DNA of 28,838 bases from a virus, in IMG/VR virus record IMGVR_UViG_3300042539_000600, positions 1 through 28,838 of that record. The stretch is one strand, 5' to 3'. Position numbers and translations under genes: made by a program. Below the pieces are notes generated by a model. The model was not told the DNA's origin. It did not search any database and saw only the letters and a list, made by a program, of their open reading frames with translations. Positions 8,694 to 17,079 of this stretch are shown in pieces. Within the stretch, counting starts at the first letter, position 1. Each line of letters begins with the position of its first letter.

Positions 8694-11668
8694 TGACTAA
8701 ACTATTTGAAAATATATCCAATTTAATTGATACTCAAGTACCATCTTTCGTCGCAGAAGATCATCCAAAATTTGTTGCTTTTCTAAAAGCATATTATGAA
8801 TGGTTGGAAGATTCTGATGAAGGTGGTGTGATATTCTATAATAAAGCATTAAGAGACGCTATCGATATTGATAAAATCGACAGTTCACTTTCTCAATTTA
8901 ACGATCAATTCTTAAAAAATTATTTAAAGTATATTCCGCCAGAAGATCAACAAGATCCTAATGGCGGAACGGGCACAGGTACAACAGGTACAGGTACAAC
9001 ATCGAATTTAAACCGCGAAAAACTCGTAAAACAAATACAAGATTTGTATAGCACAAAAGGCGGTATAGCTGCATATAAATTCTTGTTTCGCGTTTTGTAT
9101 AATAAAGATGTCGAAATATATTATCCGAAAGAAGACATTCTAAAAACGTCTCACGGTAAGTGGACATTACCGCAAGCAATCCGCATTACAGCGTCTGATG
9201 AGTTGTATGGTTTAGATACAAATCTTTTAATTAAGAGAAAGTTGTATGGAGAAACTTCAAACAACTTTTGTATTATTGAAAATGCATATAAAACAATAGA
9301 TCGCGATTCGGGTCGTCAGATCCTTGAAATGTTTATTTCAAATTTAGATCGCCCATTTAATGCGGGCGAATACGCAATTATCGATTATGTTGACGCAAAC
9401 AATGTTGCACAACGTATTCGTCAAAAGATCATTGGATCAATTTCTAATTTAAGAATCAATCCTAATCGTCGCGGCTCAAAATATCGCGGTTTAGAAATTG
9501 ATCCCGATACAAATGCCATCACATACCCTGGCGACCCAGTAGTTTTTTATGGCGGTTTGTCTGATGCTCCTGATGCAATTAAAGCGGAAGCCTTTGTCAA
9601 AAATGTAACGAGCGGTGGTATTGAAACTATTGATTTAATTGACGCTGGTTTAGGATATAGAACATTCACTAATACCTATGTCACAACCTTAACGCCAACA
9701 AACGGTCATGGTGCGAATATCTATGTTCGTGCAGTCGATACTGATAATGCAGTATCAATAACTGTGAACACAGATACAATTGAATTCAAAAAAGACACTG
9801 AACTACAAGCAGCAAACTTTTTGTTCGAGAATGTTGGCACTTCAACTATCGCCACAACTCTTGAACAAGCCTTTGCATTCTCTGACGTAGAAGTTGCACC
9901 TTTAAAATTAGTAGACGTAAGACAAAGTGGTGCTGGTTACATAACACCACCTCAAATAGAATTTGAAACTTTTTATGGTAGTGATTTGGTGTTAGACGAA
10001 GATGGTATGATTGAAGTTGATACCACACCTTTAGCAGGACCAAACACTCGATCGCTTTATTTGTCAACAACACCAATAACGTATTATGAAGGTTCTTTTG
10101 TCTTGATTGTACAAAAGAATAGTCGTGCTACAAGAGAACTTCGTAAGATAGTTCAAGCTGTTCCGCAAGATGATGGATCAGTTTTACTTGTTGTCGACCG
10201 CACATTCTCTGCACCAATAACCGAAAATGTAAAAGTTTTTGTTGAAAACCGCCCAAGAATGAAGGATTTAGGTCAGGTGGCTAACGTTCGAATTATCTCA
10301 GGTGGTACAGGATATTCGATCAACGATTTAATTTTATTTAATAGTTCAACATCAATTGGATATGGCGCCAATGCACATGTTTCTGATGTGGGTGGTGTTG
10401 GTAATATTACTGAAATTACCGTAACAGAAAGAGGCGAAGGGTACTATCAAGCGCCGACAGTAAGCGTTCAAACATCAGGCGGTTCTGGCGCAATATTGAG
10501 TGCTGGTATACTCAGCAATAATGAAATCGCTAATGCAGTAGTTGAGGGTAATGGCGAAATTCAAGATTTTCGTATCGTTCAACGTGGATTTGACTACATC
10601 TCAAAGCCAGAGGTATCGTTAAAGATTAAAGACGTTTATATTAAAAAAGAAGATACCATTGATAAAATTATTGTTTCTGGTGACCGTATTTGGCAAAATA
10701 CAGGGGCTACGACCGACTTTACTGCATTGATTGATTATTATGACGATGCTGAAGGAATACTTCGTATCTACAATTACGCAGGAACTTTAAACGTACAAAA
10801 TACCTTTACAACAGCAAATAGCGTTTCCTCATCTAATGTGACGTTCAATATTGCTCAATATTCAAACGGCGCATATAGAGTAACAACTTATGGCGACGGC
10901 AGAGCGTTAGTGAATGTAGAATTCGCAAATGGCTTAATTAATTATGATGGTTATTATTTGAACACTGATGGATTCTTAAGCGCCGATAAAAGGTTAGAGG
11001 GTCCGAGAAAATATCAAACATATTCTTATGTTTTGGCTGTTGAAGAAGCGTTGAACAAATATAAGGATGCAGTTCTTGCAATATTGCACTCTGCAGGTGG
11101 TATATTATTCGGGCAATATAATATCAACAGCGAGTTAGAATTTAAGGCTGAAGAAACGACAGTTAATGTCGCAATTATTGCGCCTGTAATCGGTACAGTA
11201 AATGCTAACGGCGAATCACTAACAATAGAGGGAATTGGAACTACATTCACCTCTACAGCTAATGCAAACGATATTATCGTTATTGACACAGGAAACACTT
11301 ATAGAGAGCAATCTAAATACATCGTAGAAGTCAATAGTGATACAAGTTTAGAATTAGAAAGCAACTTATCATTTATTGGTTTCGGGCGTGCAAATGTTGG
11401 TAACGATACTGCTATCATTACCATTTATGATACTTCTATTGCTTTAAGTTCGTTTTTGGCGGTTGGTGATCTAATCACAGTAAATGTGGCAAACACATCA
11501 AATTCATCAAATTCTGTTATCGTAACGAAAGAAATTAGTATTATTAACAATGTAACTAAACGTATTACATGCAATTCAAATTTTGATGGCGTAAATGCAA
11601 ATAGTAGGATTTATGTCGTTTCGCCATTTTATGAAGAAGTTGACTATAAAATCATTCCTGGGATTTAA
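8693..11668 (+). CDS. 7: Baseplate wedge protein, gp7-like, with inserted beta-repeats
   Basis: The 991-residue product occupies the gp7 position between gp6 and gp8. T4 gp7 (1032 aa) links the inner ring to the peripheral baseplate. Residues about 20-45 (HPKFVAFLKAYYEWLED) and 116-136 (LYSTKGGIAAYKFLFRVLYN) match a segment that lies in the C-terminal third of T4 gp7. A later segment at about 770-815 (KYQTYSYVLAVEEALNKYKD, then HSAGG) resembles the T4 region that follows it. Between and after these lie beta-repeats of GxGY type (about 306-350, 407-425, 531-650). A C-terminal module with GTTFTSTANANDIIVI and SDTSLELES lies at about 830-890. A Thr/Gly run at about 95-103 (GGTGTGTTGTGT) is low-complexity. 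The N-terminal two-thirds of T4 gp7 seems absent. Homology is inferred from remembered T4 sequence. Confidence 0.8.
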   Translation: MTKLFENISNLIDTQVPSFVAEDHPKFVAFLKAYYEWLEDSDEGGVIFYNKALRDAIDIDKIDSSLSQFNDQFLKNYLKYIPPEDQQDPNGGTGTGTTGTGTTSNLNREKLVKQIQDLYSTKGGIAAYKFLFRVLYNKDVEIYYPKEDILKTSHGKWTLPQAIRITASDELYGLDTNLLIKRKLYGETSNNFCIIENAYKTIDRDSGRQILEMFISNLDRPFNAGEYAIIDYVDANNVAQRIRQKIIGSISNLRINPNRRGSKYRGLEIDPDTNAITYPGDPVVFYGGLSDAPDAIKAEAFVKNVTSGGIETIDLIDAGLGYRTFTNTYVTTLTPTNGHGANIYVRAVDTDNAVSITVNTDTIEFKKDTELQAANFLFENVGTSTIATTLEQAFAFSDVEVAPLKLVDVRQSGAGYITPPQIEFETFYGSDLVLDEDGMIEVDTTPLAGPNTRSLYLSTTPITYYEGSFVLIVQKNSRATRELRKIVQAVPQDDGSVLLVVDRTFSAPITENVKVFVENRPRMKDLGQVANVRIISGGTGYSINDLILFNSSTSIGYGANAHVSDVGGVGNITEITVTERGEGYYQAPTVSVQTSGGSGAILSAGILSNNEIANAVVEGNGEIQDFRIVQRGFDYISKPEVSLKIKDVYIKKEDTIDKIIVSGDRIWQNTGATTDFTALIDYYDDAEGILRIYNYAGTLNVQNTFTTANSVSSSNVTFNIAQYSNGAYRVTTYGDGRALVNVEFANGLINYDGYYLNTDGFLSADKRLEGPRKYQTYSYVLAVEEALNKYKDAVLAILHSAGGILFGQYNINSELEFKAEETTVNVAIIAPVIGTVNANGESLTIEGIGTTFTSTANANDIIVIDTGNTYREQSKYIVEVNSDTSLELESNLSFIGFGRANVGNDTAIITIYDTSIALSSFLAVGDLITVNVANTSNSSNSVIVTKEISIINNVTKRITCNSNFDGVNANSRIYVVSPFYEEVDYKIIPGI

Positions 11669-11674
11669 AAAGAA

Positions 11675-13264
11675 ATGAGCAGTAAAATTTTAAAAAGTTT
11701 CGGTGTTTCAATCGTAGAAAGAATCGACGATATATTTGCAAGTTCAGTAGCAAATACCTATGTTACGATAGGTCGTCCAGTCACTTGGAGTACCAACGAC
11801 ACAAGCGTAGAAACTCCTGAAGAAACTACAAATTATACGAATCAAGTTTATCGCGATATGATTGCGATGAAAAAGATTATCGGCTCAGATATTCAAATTA
11901 TCGTGCCAAGAAAAGATTGGGCTAATAATACGCCATATGATGAATATGATGATGGTACAGATTTGTTTACGCCAATCACAACTACACAAATTCAAGGTAC
12001 AGTAAACGTTGCGGCAAATAGCGTAATCGTAGTTGGTAGGAATACACAATTTAGTACCAACGTTTCAAATAATAGAATTATAAAGATTAATGGCGTTTCG
12101 CGCGAAGTCATTAATATTGCCAATAACACATACCTAACAGTAAATAACAAATTTAGTACAGCGGCTATCGTTTCCAACGCTGCTTATTCTATAGTGAATG
12201 GCTCTCCAAGTTATTCTCAACAATTCTATGTTAGAAATACAAAAGATCAAGTGTTCAAATGCTTGTTCAATAATGATGGTGCCAACTCTACAATTATGCC
12301 AGAAATAACGGTAGCTGGTCAACTCCCAGAAAACCCATATATTGAATTAGGCGACGGTTATAAGTGGAAGTATCTTTACACTATTCCAGCCAGCAAAAAA
12401 TTGAAGTTTATGAGTAAGGATTGGATGCCTGTGTTGACGGATAGTCTAGTTGCTAGAACGGCTGGTGCAGGTTCCATCGACGTAATTAAAATCCTTAATG
12501 GGGGAGATGGTTACATAAGTGGAGGCAATAGCAATTCCGCAGTTATTGTTACCATTGAAGGTGATGGAACAGAAGCCAATGTAACAGCAAAAATCGAAGA
12601 AGGCGTCTTTACTGGATTGAACATTTTAAATGGTGGAAGCGGTTATTCATACGCTAATGTTATTATCGACGATACAGGTGCAACTGGTGCAAATGCCGAA
12701 TTCGATGTTCAAATTGCCCCTATAAATGGACATGGTTCAAATCCAGTTCATGAATTGGGTGCATCTCATGTAATGATTGCCGTCGAACTTGACGGCGACG
12801 AGGGTGGAAAAATACCAACAATATCTGGTGATGAGAAACTCGATTATAGACAAATTGGATTGCTTTTAAATCCAAGATTATATCCAACGACAACAGCGTT
12901 CGCTAATGATTTGGTGTACGTTACCACTACTCGATTAGGATTAGTTGCTCCATCCTCGGGCAATAAATATGCTTTAGACGAAACTGTCTATCAAGGCGAC
13001 GTTTTTGCAAACGCAACCTTTACAGGCACAGTAGTTCATTGGGATTATGATACGAAAACACTTCATTTAAACAACACGCGTGGAACGGTCGATTTAAACC
13101 TTCCAATCGTAGGCAGAACGACTGGTACTCAGACTTCAATCATAACTCAAGAAGACACTGAGGTTTCGCCATTTACGGGCAGATTACTTTATATTGATAA
13201 TCGCAGCCCGATAGTGAGAGATGACCAACAAGCTGAAGTTATTCGTTTAATTGTAAAGATTTAA
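11675..13264 (+). CDS. 8: Baseplate wedge protein gp8
   Basis: The 529-residue product matches gp8 (T4: 334 aa), a wedge protein that forms dimers against gp7 and gp10. Core landmarks run in the T4 order: IGRPVTWSTND near residue 32, IVPRKDWANNTPY near 75, ELGDGYKWKYLYTIPA near 225, and the C-terminal GRLLYIDNRSPI...QQAEVIRLIV. Two insertions explain the extra length. One is a beta module at about 107-170 (TVNVAANSVIVVGRNTQFST). The other is a GxGY repeat pair at about 268-354 (ILNGGDGY, ILNGGSGY). The motif PVHELGASHVMIAVELDGDE after the second insert is common in cyanophage-type gp8. The gene starts 6 bases after the gp7-like stop. Confidence 0.87.
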   Translation: MSSKILKSFGVSIVERIDDIFASSVANTYVTIGRPVTWSTNDTSVETPEETTNYTNQVYRDMIAMKKIIGSDIQIIVPRKDWANNTPYDEYDDGTDLFTPITTTQIQGTVNVAANSVIVVGRNTQFSTNVSNNRIIKINGVSREVINIANNTYLTVNNKFSTAAIVSNAAYSIVNGSPSYSQQFYVRNTKDQVFKCLFNNDGANSTIMPEITVAGQLPENPYIELGDGYKWKYLYTIPASKKLKFMSKDWMPVLTDSLVARTAGAGSIDVIKILNGGDGYISGGNSNSAVIVTIEGDGTEANVTAKIEEGVFTGLNILNGGSGYSYANVIIDDTGATGANAEFDVQIAPINGHGSNPVHELGASHVMIAVELDGDEGGKIPTISGDEKLDYRQIGLLLNPRLYPTTTAFANDLVYVTTTRLGLVAPSSGNKYALDETVYQGDVFANATFTGTVVHWDYDTKTLHLNNTRGTVDLNLPIVGRTTGTQTSIITQEDTEVSPFTGRLLYIDNRSPIVRDDQQAEVIRLIVKI

Positions 13265-13279
13265 TAGTAGGTACAAAAA

Positions 13280-16200
13280 ATGGCAATTGGTTTTTTTAAC
13301 ATTGAACCATACTATGACGACTTCGACGAAGATAATAATTATGTTCGTATATTGTTTCGTCCAGAGTACGCTGTCCAAGCGAGAGAATTGACGCAACTTC
13401 AAACGATCATTCAAGATCAAATTAAGAAGTTCGGCGATCATATTTTCAAAGATGGTAGTCCTGTAGTTGGCGGTCAGCTGACCATTGACAATAATGTATC
13501 ATATGTTAAAATTTTACCAACTTATAATAATGAAGACGTAGACCTCGACAACTTTTTAAATAAACAAATTATCAATAATAGCGGTAGCGAAGTTAAGCGT
13601 GGTCGCGTCATTGCTACATTTGCGCCAACAGCAACAGGAACTTCACCAACTTTAATGGTAAAGATGTTGCGTGGTTCTTTGGTCAACAATGAGACTTTCC
13701 GAACCGTCGGCGCAACCACATATTACGCTCAAACAATATTGACTGACGCAGTCGGAGTTGGCACAACAGTAAGTATCGAAGAAGGCGTTTTTTATGCAAG
13801 CGGTTTCTTCGTTAAAGTATTGCCACAAACAATTACTTTAGATCCATATGGAATTACACCTTCTGCAAAAATTGGTTTACAAATTGAAGATGACATCGTT
13901 GATGCGTCTCAAGATTCTACATTACTAGATCCTGCACTTGGCTCATTCAACTACCAAGCACCTGGAGCAAATCGTTATAAATTTTCTCTCAAATTAACAA
14001 CAAGAGCTCTTAATTCAACAGATGAATCTCGCTTCTTTGAATTGCTCCGTGTTGAAAATGGTATTATCACAAAGCAAGTCAAATACCCAATCTATTCTGA
14101 ATTGGAAAAAACTCTTGCTCGTCGTACCTTTGATGAATCAGGTGATTACACAGTAAGAAACTTCCGTGCAACTTTAAGCGCAAATACTAAAGATGCAACA
14201 GGAAACACTTATATTATCAATCTTGATCCTGGTAAGGCATACGTTAAAGGATTTGAGTTCGAGACAGTCGGACCAACTCAATTGCTTGCTTCAAAGGCTC
14301 GCGATAAACAAACTTCTACAGACTTTGATTTAAACATTGAATATGGAAATTACTTGTATGTTACAAATGTACATTCAAGTAATCAAGGTTTCTTCAACTT
14401 TGCTCTACCAACAATTGATCTACATTGCGTCAATAGCGCGAATGTAGACAAATATTCTTTTGGAACATATGCAAACACAAGAATCGGAACGGCAAAGATT
14501 CGCAATTTTGATAGAGAATCTGCTACGATTTATAAAGCATATATTTGCGAAGCCAATGTTCAACCACTTTCTTTTACTGTTGTAAGTGGCACATCTTCAA
14601 CTTTGATACTACCTTCAGATTTTTCTTCAACAGACAACGCATACACTAATGTTATAGTGACATTAGATTCTACTGGCGATAGTAGAGAAATTGTTAATTA
14701 TGTTGGTAGCACAAGAACTGCAACAGTTGCATCACCATTTACTACATCAGCAAGTGGCACAGGTCGTTTAGATTTCTCAATTAAAGATTTGAATTCTATG
14801 ACCTATGCACCTTCTGCTACTGATGGTAATTGGAATACTATTCGTAGTGTATATGCAACTATGGATGTTCATCCAGATAGTAAAGACTCTACAAGCAATA
14901 CCTACATTACTGACACTAATTTGAATACGATGATCTTCCGCTTGGGTCAAAATTATGTTGCTAACGGATCGATCACTAATGCTGATTTTTACCACAGAAA
15001 GGTATTGACTAACTTAACGTTTACAAGCAACGGTCAGATTACTCTTTCCGACGGTGGTGGACATCTATCAACTGGTGAATCCTTTACTTTTGGTAGAACT
15101 GGAAGTTTTGTTTCAGATACTCAAGCAAATACAGATGTTATTGCTATTGTTCGTAGTAACTCAGGTTCAACATTATATGCAAACGGCGATATTATTGATT
15201 TAACGACTGGCACTTCTGGTATCTTCCAAACTAATGAAAAATCAATAACAATTTACACAGGCACTGGCGCAGCAATTGTTGCTGACGTTTTGATGACAGT
15301 TAAGGTTGATGACACACAAACAGAATCTGTTGCTCGTCGAAGAAAAAATGTTGTTGGAAACACATCAAACACTGTATTGACTGCATCCGACACACCAAGC
15401 AATGGCGTTTCCGTGGGCGCACCAATTGGCGCTTCTGTTAAAATTGATGCGACCAGAGGACATGTTTGGTTTACAAGCGCAGGACCAATTGAAAGTGAAC
15501 CAGGCGTTCCAATGAGTCTTTATGTTCCTGACGTCGTTAAACTTATCAAAGTTTATGATTCTGGTGATATTAATTATGCGCCAAATACTGTTAATGCAAT
15601 CGACATTACTGAACATTATTACCTTGATGGTGGTCAAAGAGATAATTTATATGACCACGCAAGTATTACACTCCGTCCAGGTTACAATGCACCAAAGGGA
15701 CAAATTGTCGTATTCTTAAAATATTACGATCACTCTGCTGGTGCTGCATCTGGTTACTTCAATGTGGATTCTTATCCTGCAACAGAGTATGCATCAGGTG
15801 CAATCCCAATTTATTATAGCCAAAATGGCGGATATTACAATCTACGCGATTGCGTTGACTTTAGACCTACCAGAACAGTAGGACAACCATCCGTTTCTTT
15901 CTTTGGAAATAGGGTACAGAAACCTTCTGAAGTGATGGAATTGTCATATCAATTCTATTTACCAAGAATTGATAAATTGATTCTAACAAAAGATAAGGAA
16001 TTTAAGATTCGCAGAGGAACTTCTGCCGTAAATCCAATTCCACCAAACGATTCAGATGACGCAATGACATTGTATGTCATCAATTCTCCTGCGTATGCGG
16101 CAAATGTTGCAGAAATTAAATTGCAGTATGTAGAAAATAAACGATATACGATGAGAGATATTGGTACTCTTGAAAAGAGAATCGAAGCATTAGAAATCTA

Positions 16201-16360
16201 TACGTCATTGACACAAATAGAGGCTCTCGCATCAGATACAGCAATATTGTATGAAGATAATTTACGCGAAAAAGAAAAATATGGTATTGTTGTAGATACG
16301 TTTGAAGGGTTTTTGACTGCAGACATTACTAATGACGACTTCTTAGCGTCAATAGAATAA
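13280..16360 (+). CDS. DUF4815-type virion structural protein
   Basis: The 1026-residue product opens with the DUF4815 signature of large structural proteins in T4-like phages of aquatic bacteria (MAIGFFNIEPYYDDFDE, then RILFRPEYAVQARELTQLQ and FGDHIFKDGSPV). The N-terminal 500 residues hold the beta-rich DUF4815 body, including SIEEGVFYASGFFVKV and NLDPGKAYVKGFEFE. A module at about 435-500 (SGTSSTLILPSDFSS...IVNYVGSTRTATVASPF) is a small beta-domain type also seen elsewhere in the window. The later part contains DCVDFRPTR near 860 and ends with a helix (GTLEKRIEALEIYTSLTQIE). Function is not established. Such proteins are found in virions and probably belong to the baseplate periphery. It ends where related phage proteins continue, and the next two genes look like that continuation. 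The next start is 11 bases on. Confidence 0.82.
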   Translation: MAIGFFNIEPYYDDFDEDNNYVRILFRPEYAVQARELTQLQTIIQDQIKKFGDHIFKDGSPVVGGQLTIDNNVSYVKILPTYNNEDVDLDNFLNKQIINNSGSEVKRGRVIATFAPTATGTSPTLMVKMLRGSLVNNETFRTVGATTYYAQTILTDAVGVGTTVSIEEGVFYASGFFVKVLPQTITLDPYGITPSAKIGLQIEDDIVDASQDSTLLDPALGSFNYQAPGANRYKFSLKLTTRALNSTDESRFFELLRVENGIITKQVKYPIYSELEKTLARRTFDESGDYTVRNFRATLSANTKDATGNTYIINLDPGKAYVKGFEFETVGPTQLLASKARDKQTSTDFDLNIEYGNYLYVTNVHSSNQGFFNFALPTIDLHCVNSANVDKYSFGTYANTRIGTAKIRNFDRESATIYKAYICEANVQPLSFTVVSGTSSTLILPSDFSSTDNAYTNVIVTLDSTGDSREIVNYVGSTRTATVASPFTTSASGTGRLDFSIKDLNSMTYAPSATDGNWNTIRSVYATMDVHPDSKDSTSNTYITDTNLNTMIFRLGQNYVANGSITNADFYHRKVLTNLTFTSNGQITLSDGGGHLSTGESFTFGRTGSFVSDTQANTDVIAIVRSNSGSTLYANGDIIDLTTGTSGIFQTNEKSITIYTGTGAAIVADVLMTVKVDDTQTESVARRRKNVVGNTSNTVLTASDTPSNGVSVGAPIGASVKIDATRGHVWFTSAGPIESEPGVPMSLYVPDVVKLIKVYDSGDINYAPNTVNAIDITEHYYLDGGQRDNLYDHASITLRPGYNAPKGQIVVFLKYYDHSAGAASGYFNVDSYPATEYASGAIPIYYSQNGGYYNLRDCVDFRPTRTVGQPSVSFFGNRVQKPSEVMELSYQFYLPRIDKLILTKDKEFKIRRGTSAVNPIPPNDSDDAMTLYVINSPAYAANVAEIKLQYVENKRYTMRDIGTLEKRIEALEIYTSLTQIEALASDTAILYEDNLREKEKYGIVVDTFEGFLTADITNDDFLASIE

Positions 16361-16365
16361 GGGAG
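16361..16365 (+). promoter_or_regulatory. Ribosome binding site of the 234-aa gene
   Basis: GGGAG lies six bases before the ATG at 16372, in an 11-base gap after the preceding stop. It is one of the clearest Shine-Dalgarno sequences in the window. It argues that the 234-aa protein is separately initiated and is not simply the tail of a frameshifted upstream gene. Confidence 0.7.
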
Positions 16366-16371
16366 TTTAAG

Positions 16372-17076
16372 ATGGCATTAGGACCATATACTGAAAAAAC
16401 ACCACTTGAGTTAATACACTCATCAGCAATTTCTGGTACAAGTGGTTATAAAATAAATGATAAAACTATCACTTTAAATTTTACGGAAGAACCTGCAATT
16501 TCGCAAACAACTGCGACTAAAGCAATTACGGTTCAGCCTTATGAATTTGCTCGTTTTGATGGTTATTTAAAACTTAATCCAGAAACTGACGTGTTTGTTT
16601 CTGAGAAATTAACACCAACCACAACAAATCAAACAAGCGATTCTCGTGGATTAAATAACCTTGTAAATGCTGCAACGCAACCAGGAGTTCTAAATTCAAC
16701 AATCTTCCCAGTAAATTTATCAACAGACCTTCTACTTTCTTCACTTGTGCCATTTAACTCAACACAATTGACTGGTGGCTTGTTTGCTGCCACTTCTGGA
16801 GTTAATGTTCCAACGTTGGCGGACAATTCAACAGAAGTTGTTTGGGGTGTATTGAATTCGGAACCTGCTGCAACAGTAAATTCTCAGAGAACGGTAGATG
16901 GTCAACGCCCTATTTCTTCTCTAGTGGAATTCTTCGGAAGATCAACAGATCAACAGCCAACTAATGGTGCTGGAATGGATCCATTAGTCGTGGAAAATTC
17001 AATTGCAGTGGATTCTTCAAGAAGAGGCACTAGTGGTAGATCAATTGATGTGGATTTCTTAAGATATCGGGTATAA
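16372..17076 (+). CDS. Structural protein resembling the middle of DUF4815 proteins
   Basis: This 234-residue protein has no T4 equivalent that I recognise. Residues about 45-85 (NFTEEPAISQTTATKAITVQ, then PYEFARFDGYLKLNPETDVF) match a linker typically found in the interior of giant DUF4815 phage structural proteins. There a 'TEx-x-I-SQ-x-x-AT-x-x-x-x-V-N-P' strand is followed by a 'G-x-x-x-L-x-P-x-x-D' strand. The rest is rich in Ser, Thr, Asn and Val, with little predicted helix, and ends in DVDFLRYRV. It lies between the DUF4815 protein and the 902-aa protein, with spacings of 11 and 3 bases, so it is probably a third component of the same virion substructure. Function unknown. Confidence 0.72.
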   Translation: MALGPYTEKTPLELIHSSAISGTSGYKINDKTITLNFTEEPAISQTTATKAITVQPYEFARFDGYLKLNPETDVFVSEKLTPTTTNQTSDSRGLNNLVNAATQPGVLNSTIFPVNLSTDLLLSSLVPFNSTQLTGGLFAATSGVNVPTLADNSTEVVWGVLNSEPAATVNSQRTVDGQRPISSLVEFFGRSTDQQPTNGAGMDPLVVENSIAVDSSRRGTSGRSIDVDFLRYRV

Positions 17077-17079
17077 AAA

